DNA from: Paenibacillus rubinfantis
Lineage (GTDB): Bacteria; Bacillota; Bacilli; Paenibacillales; Paenibacillaceae
Length of the DNA stretch: 64,000 nt
NCBI RefSeq assembly: GCF_001486505.1
Contig: NZ_LN909066.1
Coordinates: forward strand, 910,452 to 974,451
Direction of reading: 5' to 3'
Below the pieces are notes generated by a model. That model was not told the origin of the DNA, did no database searches, and saw only the letters and a list, made by a program, of their open reading frames with translations. Both the position numbers and the translations under genes were made by a program. Positions 34,077-42,841 of the stretch are shown here, in pieces (position 1 is the first letter of the stretch; each line of letters begins with the position of its first letter).

Positions 34077-34565
34077 TTAGGCGTTTCCGCGAATCATGGC
34101 GGTGACGCCGGTACGGGAAAGCTCTCGGATGCCGTAGGGGCGGAGTAACTCGATCATCGCATCGATTTTCTCGGTATCGCCTACGACTTGAACCATCATG
34201 CTGTGCGTGCCGATATCGACAACCGCGGCGCGGAACGTTTCAACGACGCCCATGATTTCCGGGCGCTCCGCCGGTTCAGACTTCACTTTGATCAGAGCCA
34301 GCTCGCGTGCGACCATCGGTCTGGAGCTGAGATTTACGACTTTAATGACATCGATGAGTTTGTACAGCTGCTTTTCGATTTGCTCCAACGTTTTGTCATC
34401 GCCTTGCGTGACGATGATCATTCGGGACAAGCCCGCTTCCTCGGACTGCCCCACGGTGATGCTTTCGATATTGTAGCCGCGCCGGCCGAACAGGCCGGCC
34501 ACGCGCTGCAGAACCCCCGGCTGGTCGTTCACTAATACGGAAATCGCATGGTTTTTCATCATCAT
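34077..34565 (-). CDS. ilvN: Acetolactate synthase small (regulatory) subunit
   Basis: 162 residues: an N-terminal ACT domain (HAISVLVNDQPGVLQRVAGLFGRRGYNIESITVG) and a C-terminal ferredoxin-like regulatory domain. It gives the holoenzyme feedback inhibition by valine. Three tandem ATG codons overlap the ilvB stop (TGA within ATGATG), so translation is coupled to ilvB. Second gene of ilvBNC-leuA. Bacillus usage names this gene ilvH; ilvN is the common alternative. Confidence 0.95.
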   Translation of the reverse strand: MMMKNHAISVLVNDQPGVLQRVAGLFGRRGYNIESITVGQSEEAGLSRMIIVTQGDDKTLEQIEKQLYKLIDVIKVVNLSSRPMVARELALIKVKSEPAERPEIMGVVETFRAAVVDIGTHSMMVQVVGDTEKIDAMIELLRPYGIRELSRTGVTAMIRGNA

Positions 34566-36307
34566 TCACTGTCCCCCATCAACATTTGATCAATGGTGGA
34601 ACCTTGGGTAACCATCGGATATACGTTTTCCTCTTTGCTGACCACGAATTCCACCAGAACCGGTCCCGGCGTATCGAGCGCTTCCTGCCATACGCGTCTC
34701 GCTTCTTCCTTGTTCGTTGCCCGCAGGCCTTTTACGCCGTAGGCTTCAGCCAGCTTGACGAAATCCGGACTGCCTTCGAGATTGATATGGCTGTAGCGGT
34801 TGTCATAGATCAATTCCTGCCATTGGCGTACCATGCCAAGCACCTGGTTGTTGATAACCACGACTTTGACCGGAATGTTGTTGATCGCGCAGATCGCCAG
34901 CTCCTGAGCACACATCTGCATACCGCCGTCGCCGTTAATCGAGATGACCAGCCGGTCGGGATGTCCCATTTGTGCGCCGATGGCCGATGGGAATCCGAAG
35001 CCCATCGTCCCGAGGCCACCGGAAGTAATCCAGGAACGAGGCTGGTTAAACTTGTAATACTGCGCCGTCCACATTTGATGCTGGCCAACGTCGGTCGTGA
35101 TGATCGCATCGCCGCCCGTCGTGTCGTTCAGCAGCTCGATCACCCATTGCGGCTTCAGCACGGTCTCCGAATCGATGTACTTCAGTGGCTTTTCGACCTT
35201 GGAGCGTTGGATATGCGCTCTCCAGGCATCGGCTTTATCCGCGCGAGACACGATCGGGTTCAGCATCTCCAGCACCGTTTTGACGTCGCCTACGATCGGA
35301 ATATCGGCGTGGACGTTCTTGCCGATTTCCGCCGGGTCAATGTCGATGTGCACGATTTTGGCTTGCGGTGCAAATCCGTCCAGCTTGCCGGTCACCCGGT
35401 CGTCAAACCGCGCTCCGATGTTGATCAGCAAATCGGATTGCTGGATCGACTGGTTGGCCGTGTACGTGCCGTGCATTCCCGGCATGCCCATCCACAGCTC
35501 GTGCCCGCTTGGGAAAGCGCCCAAGCCCAGCAACGTCGTCGTAATCGGGATTTGCGTCTTGTTCACGAATTCGAACAGCTGTTCATGGCCGCCGGAGTAA
35601 ACCACGCCGCCTCCCGCAATGATGACTGGACGTTCGGCTTCTTCAATCGCCGCGGCCAACTTGTCAAGCTGCAACCGGTTTGGCACGACCGTCGGGTTGT
35701 AACCGCGCAGGTTGATGGTTTGGACCGGTTCGAACAAAGCCTTGTTTGCAGACACGTCCTTCGGAATATCGATCAGGACCGGTCCTTTCCGTCCGGTGTT
35801 CGCAATGTGGAACGCCTCGTGGATAATACGCGGCAAATCCTCAACGTTCCGGACGAGATAGCTGTGTTTTGTAATCGGCATCGTAATGCCGGTAATATCG
35901 GCTTCTTGGAACGCATCCGTGCCGATCAGGCTGGATACGACGTTCCCCGTAATAACAACAAGCGGCACGGAGTCCATAAACGCGGTAGCGATCCCCGTCA
36001 CCGTGTTGGTTGCTCCTGGACCGGAGGTGGCGATACATACGCCGACTTTGCCGGTGGCCCGAGCGTACCCGTCCGCCGCATGGATGGCGCCCTGCTCATG
36101 TCGGGTCAGCAGGTGGTGGAAATCGGTAAATCCGTAAAGCGCGTCGTAGATGTACAACACAGCTCCACCCGGATAACCAAAGACGCACTCGACACCTTCC
36201 AAAAGCAAGCTGCGAAGCAGGATATCGGAACCTGTAATGACTTCCGGCTTCATCCATTTCTCTCGTAATTGTTCTGTAGACCGCACTTCTGGAGTTTGCG
36301 CGCTCAT
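34562..36307 (-). CDS. ilvB: Acetolactate synthase catalytic subunit
   Basis: 581 residues, ThDP-dependent. GYPGGAVLYIYD in the N-terminal domain, RHEQGAIHAADGYARATGK and the C-terminal ThDP motif NGDGGMQMCAQEL...NNQVLGMV are typical. It makes acetolactate for valine/leucine and acetohydroxybutyrate for isoleucine. Start ATG with AAGGAGG at seven bases. Transcription reaches it through a leucine T-box and an inserted repeat element just upstream. A very long antisense frame across this gene is a shadow. Confidence 0.97.
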   Translation of the reverse strand: MSAQTPEVRSTEQLREKWMKPEVITGSDILLRSLLLEGVECVFGYPGGAVLYIYDALYGFTDFHHLLTRHEQGAIHAADGYARATGKVGVCIATSGPGATNTVTGIATAFMDSVPLVVITGNVVSSLIGTDAFQEADITGITMPITKHSYLVRNVEDLPRIIHEAFHIANTGRKGPVLIDIPKDVSANKALFEPVQTINLRGYNPTVVPNRLQLDKLAAAIEEAERPVIIAGGGVVYSGGHEQLFEFVNKTQIPITTTLLGLGAFPSGHELWMGMPGMHGTYTANQSIQQSDLLINIGARFDDRVTGKLDGFAPQAKIVHIDIDPAEIGKNVHADIPIVGDVKTVLEMLNPIVSRADKADAWRAHIQRSKVEKPLKYIDSETVLKPQWVIELLNDTTGGDAIITTDVGQHQMWTAQYYKFNQPRSWITSGGLGTMGFGFPSAIGAQMGHPDRLVISINGDGGMQMCAQELAICAINNIPVKVVVINNQVLGMVRQWQELIYDNRYSHINLEGSPDFVKLAEAYGVKGLRATNKEEARRVWQEALDTPGPVLVEFVVSKEENVYPMVTQGSTIDQMLMGDSE

Positions 36308-36327
36308 CAGTCATCCTCCTTATCGTA

Positions 36328-36498
36328 GGTTGTTTAAAAGTCAACTTTTGATCACGTTGTAGCTCATGAAGCGGATTCGGCATCGAATCTTGAATTCAGC
36401 CGGTCGCTCCGTTGCTCACGTAGCCTCCGGCTACGCTCCGCTACTCCCTCCCTAGCTTCATCCAACCTTCTCGGTGCTGAAAAGCCGACTTTTGAAAC
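36328..36498 (-). repeat. TIR element, copy 2 (about 170 bp), between T-box terminator and ilvB
   Basis: Left end GGTTGTTTAAAAGTCA (36328-36343) and right end GACTTTTGAAA (36487-36497) are inverted. Interior GGATTCGGCATCGAATCTTG (about 36372-36391) and CTCGGTGCTGAAAAGCC match copy 1 at 7928-8038. This copy carries about 60 extra bases with a CGTAGC/GCTACG hairpin. It has no reading frame and lies between the ilv T-box terminator and the ilvB ribosome site. Confidence 0.75.
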
Positions 36499-36504
36499 TC
36501 TTAT

Positions 36505-36863
36505 TAAACAAAAAAACCTTCCGCCCGCCGGAACAGTTTCCTGTTCCGAGGGACGAAAGGTTTGATCCTCCGTGGTACCACCCATTTTTACCCAGCACCT
36601 CACAGTGCCAAGCCTTGACGAGTAAAAGCCTAAGCTGCCTTACTCGTGGTCCGTAACGCGGACCAGACGATTCCCCCTACTAAGCCTTGTATGCAAGCGC
36701 CACCGCGGATGGCTTGCAGCTTTTCAGGGAAACAGCTCCGAGGTGAGCTCGCAGTTAAGGGATTTTGGTGGTGGTCTCAGCAAATCCATCCACTCTCTGA
36801 GCAAAGAGCCCTTAAAGCTTCGTCCTCATCATTGCCGTTTGCAAGATATGTCTTAAAATGTTT
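36505..36863 (-). promoter_or_regulatory. Leucine T-box leader of ilvBNC-leuA
   Basis: Minus strand: stem I begins with GATGAGGACG, specifier codon CTC (Leu) at 36747-36745 in GCGAGCTCACC, T-box TGGGTGGTACCACGG at about 36574-36588, and a terminator stem AAACCTTTCGTCC... with GGCGGGCGGAAGGTTT and TTTT. Uncharged tRNA-Leu would allow read-through into ilvB, as in the B. subtilis ilv-leu operon. Confidence 0.9.
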
Positions 36864-36869
36864 AGAAAC

Positions 36870-36899
36870 ATTATATGATTAGTTTACACCACGAGTCAA
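36870..36899 (-). promoter_or_regulatory. SigA promoter of the ilv-leu operon
   Basis: TTGACT (36899-36894) and TATAAT (36875-36870) with an 18-base spacer on the minus strand; the predicted start near 36863 precedes the T-box. Confidence 0.8.
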
Positions 36900-37003
36900 T
36901 ACCCTAAAGAATTAAAGTTTCCATCAGGAACCCTTTCCCTCCTCCCTCTCATATGATAAAAGATAGCGCCCAAAATTATGCACGGTAAGGAGGAAATTCG
37001 CGC

Positions 37004-37459
37004 ATGATTCGATACAGACGGCCCAAGCAGGACGATCCGGTCATCTACGAATTGATCCGCAAGGAGCTTGTCCCCTTCTCCCATATGCCTCCTCAGGACA
37101 TCGATGCCGTCATCAAGGATCTCCCGGGTCGGCTGACGCGCGGCATCTCACTGGTCGCTTCGCCCACCTACGAAGCGGATCTCATCGCCTTTATTCACTT
37201 TCTTATTCACGGGGATTTGTTATATATTGACATGATGGCTGTATCCGCGGCACACCAGCGGCAGCGGCATGGCAAAACGCTGATGGCCCACGCTGAGAAC
37301 TTTGCTGCCTCCCGGGGCTGTCAGCGGGCAAAAGTAATGGTGGACCGGGATAATACCCGAGCCCACCTATTTTACCGTAAATTGGGATACCGGACGCTGC
37401 GATACGTCCCGTTGTCCCAATGCTATGAGCTGGAAAAAAGGCTGCCCAGCCGCAGTTAA
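37004..37459 (+). CDS. GNAT-family N-acetyltransferase
   Basis: A 151-residue acetyltransferase. The acetyl-CoA loop is seen in VSAAHQRQRHGKTLMAHAENFAASRG (Q/RxxxG/A pattern) and followed by VMVDRDNTRAHLFYRKLGYR, the usual C-terminal element. The acceptor substrate is unknown. Start ATG with AAGGAGG about ten bases upstream. It stands alone on the plus strand, divergent from the ilv leader. Confidence 0.85.
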   Translation: MIRYRRPKQDDPVIYELIRKELVPFSHMPPQDIDAVIKDLPGRLTRGISLVASPTYEADLIAFIHFLIHGDLLYIDMMAVSAAHQRQRHGKTLMAHAENFAASRGCQRAKVMVDRDNTRAHLFYRKLGYRTLRYVPLSQCYELEKRLPSRS

Positions 37460-37465
37460 ACCCGC

Positions 37466-37780
37466 TTACCAAAAATACGGGGAGGGAGGATAACCGCCGC
37501 CGTAGGGAACTCCACCGTAGGGAACGCCGCCATACGGAACTCCGCCGTAGGGAACCCCGCCAAAGGCGTAAGGTGCGGTGCCAATTGCCAACAGATCAAA
37601 CAACACCAGCGGGATTAACGCTTTGGTTCTGACTTTTTTGCCGGGGGCTTGGCGAAGAATCAAGCGATTGCCGCTGATTTTTACCAGTTTGCCCGTGACC
37701 ACCGTACCGTCTTTTTTATAAGCCGCGACCTGTTTGCCCAGCCATTTCTCGGCTTCTTTTCTCGTAACCGTTCTGCCCAT
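37466..37780 (-). CDS. Small basic protein with a C-terminal GGVPY repeat
   Basis: A 104-residue protein. The N-terminal part (TRKEAEKWLGKQVAAYKKDGTVVTGKLVKISGNRLILRQA) looks like a small beta-barrel (Sm/KOW-like), then a hydrophobic stretch LIPLVLFDLLAIG, then about four tandem GGVPY units ending PPSPYFW. The 15-base repeats are visible in the DNA as alternating 'ccgtagggaac'-type units. Gly/Tyr/Pro repeats at the C-terminus are seen in spore coat and exosporium proteins, so a coat role is possible but not shown. Start ATG with AGGAGG at seven bases. Convergent with the GNAT gene. Confidence 0.65.
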   Translation of the reverse strand: MGRTVTRKEAEKWLGKQVAAYKKDGTVVTGKLVKISGNRLILRQAPGKKVRTKALIPLVLFDLLAIGTAPYAFGGVPYGGVPYGGVPYGGVPYGGGYPPSPYFW

Positions 37781-37950
37781 CCGAATTCCTCCTGTCAGGT
37801 TAGATCCTATAGCCGCGAAAACCGCTCTGGCCGAACCGTTTGACTCGGCTATTTTGTGTTCACCCCTAACCTATTCACTCGTCCCCTCCCTTGCTTGCAC
37901 CATCGCCTTGACTGCCGATAAAAACGGGCTCTTGCCCTCTTTCCGCAAAG

Positions 37951-37985
37951 CAAAAAAAGGATGCTGCCGATGGCAACATCCTTGT
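37951..37985 (-). terminator. Terminator of the nup operon
   Basis: AAGGATGTTGCC/GGCAGCATCCTT stem with TTTTTTT on the minus strand, 11 bases past the last permease gene's stop. Confidence 0.85.
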
Positions 37986-37996
37986 TTGCATGAATC

Positions 37997-38956
37997 TTAA
38001 CGTTTCCCTGGATCGTATGGCGTCCCCAAAGCCGACGGTGCCGAGGAACGCCCCACCGCACCAACGAGGACGATAATCGTCAATACGTAAGGGATCATGA
38101 AAATAAACTCTTGCGGTATACTTCTCGACCAATCGAACAACTGCACGTAGTTCCGAATCGCCTGCGAGAACCCAAAGAACATCGCCGCGCCAAACGCGCC
38201 AAGCGGGTTCCATTTCCCGAAAATCATCGCTGCGATGGCAATAAAGCCCTGTCCAGAAATCGTATTATGGGCAAACGTACTGGTCGTCGTCAGCGTAATG
38301 GTTGCACCGCCGATTCCTCCAAGCACGCCGCTGAGGAGTACCCCGATGTACCGCATTTTTGTCACGTTCACACCCAGCGTGTCCGCCGCGCTTGGATGTT
38401 CGCCGACGGAACGCAGGCGCAAGCCAAATGGCGTCTTAAACAGCACGAAGTAGATGACTACGACGAGGATCAACGCCAGATAGGTTGTTGGATACGAGTT
38501 GAAGAAACCCTCCCCGATGATCGGAATATCACGCAGTACGGGGATTGGGACCTTATGAAACACATTGACAAGCGGCGTTTCGGCCGCCCCTTCGAACAAC
38601 AGTTTAACGATGTATACCGTCAATCCGGCAGCCAGGAAGTTGATAACGATCCCGCTGATCGTCTGGTCCGCCTTAAACGTGATCGTAGCGACCGCGTGGA
38701 TTAAAGCACCAATCGCCCCCATCACCATGGCAGCGATAACCCCAACCCATGGCGAGAAGGCCCCCATGCCTGCTTCTTGGGCATAATAAGTCCCTACGCC
38801 GGCAGCAAATGCACCAAAGATCATTAACCCTTCCAAGCCAATGTTGACGACGCCGGAACGTTCGGAGAAAATGCCGCCAAGCGCCGTGAAGATCAACGCC
38901 GTCGAAAATACGAGGGTGGAGTTCAGCAATTGACCAAGCAGTGTAAGTACGTCCAT
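37997..38956 (-). CDS. nupQ: Nucleoside ABC transporter permease (NupQ-like)
   Basis: 319 residues, about 8-9 TM helices, BPD_transp_2 family (LivH/LivM type), with VGEHPSAADTLGVNV and GVLLSGVLGGIGGATI. By order and similarity it matches YufQ/NupQ of the B. subtilis guanosine importer. It forms the membrane channel with NupP. ATG start with AAGGTG seven bases upstream. One base separates it from nupP. Confidence 0.88.
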   Translation of the reverse strand: MDVLTLLGQLLNSTLVFSTALIFTALGGIFSERSGVVNIGLEGLMIFGAFAAGVGTYYAQEAGMGAFSPWVGVIAAMVMGAIGALIHAVATITFKADQTISGIVINFLAAGLTVYIVKLLFEGAAETPLVNVFHKVPIPVLRDIPIIGEGFFNSYPTTYLALILVVVIYFVLFKTPFGLRLRSVGEHPSAADTLGVNVTKMRYIGVLLSGVLGGIGGATITLTTTSTFAHNTISGQGFIAIAAMIFGKWNPLGAFGAAMFFGFSQAIRNYVQLFDWSRSIPQEFIFMIPYVLTIIVLVGAVGRSSAPSALGTPYDPGKR

Positions 38957-38957
38957 C

Positions 38958-40031
38958 TTACGACACCTTCTCTTTCTTGCGCTTCAGGTAAAAGGGCTTT
39001 AGCACGATTCTTACGATGCCCTGAGCGGCAATGAAGAATATGATCGAGCCGATTACGATCTTAATCAGCTCCGGAGGTACTCCGGCGCTGAAGCTCATCC
39101 CGGCCGAGCCGTATGTCAGCACGCCGTAAAGAATCGATCCCAGCACCACGCCAAACGGATGGTTCATCCCGAGCAGCGCGACGGCGATGCCGTCAAAGCC
39201 GTACCCCGGAGAAGCCGCAAAGACCGATTGGTAATGGAATACGCCCAGCACCTCGAAGGTCCCGGCCAGGCCGGCAAACACGCCGCTGATGAACATCGCT
39301 TTGACGATGTTGCGGCTTACGTTCATCCCGGCGTATTCCGCCGCATTGGGGTTCAAACCAACAGAACGCATTTCATAACCTTGTTTCGTTTTCCAGAGGT
39401 AAACAAAGAAGAATACCGCCGTCAGAAGCGCGATAACCGTTCCCCAGTGGATCCGGGCATTATTAAACACATCGTTCAGGAAGGTCATCGACGCAGATGC
39501 TGCGATGTCTTCCGAACGGTTTTGGCCTTTCAGCAGATAAAAATTACGGATAACGTAATTGGACAAATACAACGCCGTCCAGTTCAGCATGATCGTCGTA
39601 ATAACTTCGTTGATGCCCCGTTTAGCCTTCAGGTAGCCAGCGACCCCCGCCCAAAGTCCGCCTCCGATCCCCCCGGCAATAACCGCCAGAGGAACCAGAA
39701 TGCCGGACGGCAACCCTGAGAACGACAGCGATACCGCGGTTGCCGCCGTCATGCCAATCAGAACCTGTCCGTCCGCACCGATGTTAAACATCCCAGAACG
39801 GAAGGCAAAAGCCACAGCCAAACCTGTAAACATCAACGGCGTGACTTGGCGAATCGTTTCGCCGAAGTCATACGGGTTCCCTACGACGCGCTGCAGAAGC
39901 GCGCTGTAGGCCACAATCGGATTGTATCCCCCGATCAGCATGACAACCGCACCAACCAACAAGCCAAGCACGATAGCAACCAGCGGAAGAATGACGCTGT
40001 CTAATGTAAATATTTTTCGCAATTTATCCAA
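38958..40031 (-). CDS. nupP: Nucleoside ABC transporter permease (NupP-like)
   Basis: 357 residues with about nine TM helices of the same permease family; EMRSVGLNPNAAEYAGMNVSR is the EAA-like cytoplasmic motif. Corresponds to YufP/NupP. TTG start with GGGGAGG eight bases upstream, overlapping the end of nupO by eight bases. With NupQ it forms a heterodimeric channel driven by NupO. Confidence 0.88.
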   Translation of the reverse strand: MDKLRKIFTLDSVILPLVAIVLGLLVGAVVMLIGGYNPIVAYSALLQRVVGNPYDFGETIRQVTPLMFTGLAVAFAFRSGMFNIGADGQVLIGMTAATAVSLSFSGLPSGILVPLAVIAGGIGGGLWAGVAGYLKAKRGINEVITTIMLNWTALYLSNYVIRNFYLLKGQNRSEDIAASASMTFLNDVFNNARIHWGTVIALLTAVFFFVYLWKTKQGYEMRSVGLNPNAAEYAGMNVSRNIVKAMFISGVFAGLAGTFEVLGVFHYQSVFAASPGYGFDGIAVALLGMNHPFGVVLGSILYGVLTYGSAGMSFSAGVPPELIKIVIGSIIFFIAAQGIVRIVLKPFYLKRKKEKVS

Positions 40032-41562
40032 CGCTTTGACCTCCCCGTTCCAGGCTGCCCGCCATCATTAGGCCAAGCTCTTGATCGTTGGTTTCCCGCG
40101 GCAGAACTTCCCCGACGATCCGTCCTTCGTAAATGACGGCAATCCGATCGGACACGTTCATAATTTCGTCCAGCTCAAAAGAAATCAGCAAAACCGCTTT
40201 GCCTTGGTCACGCTGCTCGATCAGCTGCTTATGAACGAACTCGATCGCCCCGACATCCAGCCCCCGCGTCGGTTGGGCCGCGATCAGCAGGTCCGGGTTC
40301 TTGTCTATTTCCCGCGCAATAATCGCCTTCTGCTGGTTCCCCCCGGACAAGGAACGCGCCGTTGTTTCCACGCTTGGCGTACGCACGTCAAACGCTTCAA
40401 CCAATTGCTTGGCATGCTCGTCGATCGCCCGCTGGTTTAGCAGACCTCCCCTGCTGTATGGCGCTTGGTAGTATGTCTCCAGCACCATGTTTTCGCTGAT
40501 GGAGAAATCCAGCACCAGTCCATGCTTGTGACGGTCCTCCGGAATATGGGACAACCCGCTTTCGATAATTTTCCGCGCCGGCAGATTGGTGATGTCCTTG
40601 CCCGACAGCCGGATCGACCCGGATTCAATTTTGCGCAGCCCGGTGATCGCTTCGATCAGCTCGCTCTGACCGTTGCCATCCACCCCGGCGATGCCAACGA
40701 TTTCTCCGGCACGCACCTCGAGGTTCAGCCCGTTCAGCACATGGATGCCATGCTTGTCCTTTGCTTTCAAATCGTTTAGCTGCAAAACAGGTTGTCCAAT
40801 TTGAGGTTCCGCTTTATCCACTTTGAAGGAGACGCCGCGGCCGACCATTTTCTCCGCCAATTCTTGCGGATTTGTCTGTGCGGTCTCTACGGTATCGATG
40901 ACCTTGCCGCGACGGATAATCGTAACTCGATCCGAAATCTCCATAATTTCCTTCAGCTTGTGGGTAATCACAATGATGGATTTGCCTTCCTTCACCAACC
41001 GTCTCATGATCGCCATCAATTCCTCGATTTCCTGAGGCGTAAGCACCGCGGTCGGCTCGTCAAATATAAGGATATCCGCGCCGCGGAACAGAATCTTCAT
41101 TATCTCGACCCGCTGTTGCATCCCGACGGAAATATCCTGGATTTTCGCATTAGGGTCAACTTGAAGGCCATACTGTTCCGACAGTTTCGCCACCTGGGCG
41201 GACGCTGATTTATAGTCGATTTTAAGTCCCTTTTTCGGTTCCATTCCAAGAATGATATTTTCGGTAACCGTAAAAGGATGTACCAATTTAAAATGCTGGT
41301 GCACCATCCCGATACCGAGTTTAATCGCCTTGTTGGGATTATCGATGGTCACCGGCTGGCCGTTCATCTCAATCGAGCCTTCATCCGGCTGATAGAGACC
41401 AAATAAAATGTTCATCAACGTTGATTTGCCCGCACCGTTCTCGCCGAGCAGGGCATGAATTTCGCCCTTGCGTAAGGTTAGGCTGATGGAGTCGTTGGCG
41501 ACTACACCGGGAAAACGTTTTGTGATTTGCTTCAACTCGACTACGGGAGCTTCAGCGCTCAT
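40024..41562 (-). CDS. nupO: Nucleoside ABC transporter ATPase (NupO-like)
   Basis: 512 residues with two fused ABC domains, as in ribose/galactose-type importers. First domain: GENGAGKST (residues 38-46), Walker B ILIFDEPTAVLTPQE. The second has GVDGNGQSELIEA without the Walker lysine, the usual asymmetry of this family, and SGGNQQKAIIARE signature. It energises nucleoside import with NupP/NupQ. Start ATG with GGTGAGGGTGG just before. Follows nupN after a stem-loop. Confidence 0.9.
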   Translation of the reverse strand: MSAEAPVVELKQITKRFPGVVANDSISLTLRKGEIHALLGENGAGKSTLMNILFGLYQPDEGSIEMNGQPVTIDNPNKAIKLGIGMVHQHFKLVHPFTVTENIILGMEPKKGLKIDYKSASAQVAKLSEQYGLQVDPNAKIQDISVGMQQRVEIMKILFRGADILIFDEPTAVLTPQEIEELMAIMRRLVKEGKSIIVITHKLKEIMEISDRVTIIRRGKVIDTVETAQTNPQELAEKMVGRGVSFKVDKAEPQIGQPVLQLNDLKAKDKHGIHVLNGLNLEVRAGEIVGIAGVDGNGQSELIEAITGLRKIESGSIRLSGKDITNLPARKIIESGLSHIPEDRHKHGLVLDFSISENMVLETYYQAPYSRGGLLNQRAIDEHAKQLVEAFDVRTPSVETTARSLSGGNQQKAIIAREIDKNPDLLIAAQPTRGLDVGAIEFVHKQLIEQRDQGKAVLLISFELDEIMNVSDRIAVIYEGRIVGEVLPRETNDQELGLMMAGSLERGGQSVG

Positions 41563-41597
41563 GAAACCACCCTCACCATTATGGGATTAACGCAAGC

Positions 41598-41628
41598 AAC
41601 AAGGCCAGTTGATCCACTGGCCTTGCCT
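41598..41628 (-). terminator. Intercistronic hairpin between nupN and nupO
   Basis: AAGGCCAGT/ACTGGCCTT stem and flanking pairs, without a long T-run. Probably partial termination or mRNA stabilisation, raising binding-protein over transporter levels as is common for ABC importers. Confidence 0.6.
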
Positions 41629-41689
41629 GCTTGAATGACTTTATTATATTCTACTGTCCCTACGGACGTAAATGCGTTTACTTGTGATA

Positions 41690-42778
41690 TTACTCCGCAG
41701 GAACCGTAACTTCGCCGTTTACGATTTTTTGCTTGAATTCTTCAACCTTATCCAAGATTTCTTGGCTCAGGTTTGGATTTTCTTCCGGCAAGCCTACGCC
41801 GTCTTCTTTCAGCGTCAGGTTGGTTACTTGACCACCTTTGAACGTACCGTCAATCACTTGTTGGGTTACGTTCTTAACAGCAACGTCAACGCGTTTCATC
41901 ATGGAAGTCAGCGTTACTTCATCACCAAATTCAAGCGATTGGTCTTTGTCGACGCCGATAACCCACAATTTGTTTGCGCCGCCAGCTTGGTTGCGAGCAG
42001 CTGCTTCGTTAAATACGCCGTTCCCCGTTTGACCAGCTGCAGGGAAAATGATGTCTGCGCCATCATTAAACAATTGAGTTGCCAGGGATTTACCGATATC
42101 CGGCTTGTCATAGGCACCTGCATAAGTAACTGTTACTTTCGCGTCCGGGTTCACCGCAGCGACGCCTGCTTGGAAACCTACTTCAAAACGTTTGATAACT
42201 GGGCTTTCGGCACCGCCGATAAAGCCGATTTTGTTTGTTTTTGTCGTCAGACCCGCTACGACGCCGACCAGGAAGGAACCTTCGTTTTCGGCAAACGTGA
42301 CGGATTCTACGTTAGGTGCGTCAACGACGTTATCGATGATCGCCATTTTCGCGTTTGGATTCGCGTCAGCAACTTGTTTGGTTGCATCGCCAAGGTCAAA
42401 ACCGATCGACCAAGTCAAGTCATAGCCACCTTGAACGAATTGGTTCAAGTTTGGAACATAGTCGGAGCTTTGAGCACTTTGCAGATATTTGTTTTGGATG
42501 CCTTGCTCTTCGTGCATCGCTTCGAGTGCTTCCCACGCGGATTGGTTGAAGGATTTGTCGTTTACGCCGCCTACGTCGGTTACGAGACCGATCTTAAACT
42601 TCGATGCATCGGTTGCTGCGTCTCCGCCGTTACCCGCTTGCGTGTTGTCTGCAGTGTTTCCAGCGTTGCCGGTATTGGCAGTTCCACCGTTGTTCGCTGC
42701 TTTGTTGTTGCCGCATCCCGCCAAAATCAGAGTAAATGCGAGCACCATGAGTAAAGATAGCTTGAAGGCTTTGTTCAT
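41690..42778 (-). CDS. nupN: BMP-family substrate-binding lipoprotein (NupN-like)
   Basis: 362 residues. Signal peptide with lipobox LILAGC (Cys22), Gly/Asn/Thr-rich linker, then the Med/BMP fold: KIGLVTDVGGVNDKSFNQSAWEAL, and GGAESPVIKRFEVGFQAG. Orthologous genes bind purine nucleosides (YufN/NupN in B. subtilis, guanosine). First gene of the importer operon, downstream of a candidate promoter at 42836. Confidence 0.9.
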   Translation of the reverse strand: MNKAFKLSLLMVLAFTLILAGCGNNKAANNGGTANTGNAGNTADNTQAGNGGDAATDASKFKIGLVTDVGGVNDKSFNQSAWEALEAMHEEQGIQNKYLQSAQSSDYVPNLNQFVQGGYDLTWSIGFDLGDATKQVADANPNAKMAIIDNVVDAPNVESVTFAENEGSFLVGVVAGLTTKTNKIGFIGGAESPVIKRFEVGFQAGVAAVNPDAKVTVTYAGAYDKPDIGKSLATQLFNDGADIIFPAAGQTGNGVFNEAAARNQAGGANKLWVIGVDKDQSLEFGDEVTLTSMMKRVDVAVKNVTQQVIDGTFKGGQVTNLTLKEDGVGLPEENPNLSQEILDKVEEFKQKIVNGEVTVPAE

Positions 42779-42835
42779 TGCGGTTAATCCCCCTTAATAT
42801 TTTGTGAGCCTTGTCTAAGTTGACCACACAGACCG

Positions 42836-42841
42836 ATTATA
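42836..42841 (-). promoter_or_regulatory. -10 box (TATAAT) for nupN
   Basis: TATAAT on the minus strand about 58 bases before the ATG. No clear -35 lies 17 bases upstream, so activator help is likely; a 13-base palindrome (42874-42886) and a cre-like site (42910-42923) lie upstream. Confidence 0.45.

Noticed and set aside
34586..36268. 560-codon open frame antisense to ilvB
   Set aside because: It is the mirror of a high-GC, well-conserved coding region. No ribosome site or recognisable domain; ilvB in the other frame is certain.
36858..36873. CodY-like palindrome AATGTTTCTAAACATT at the ilv start site
   Set aside because: It is symmetric but one base longer than the CodY consensus and has several mismatches in the core; only mentioned as a possibility.
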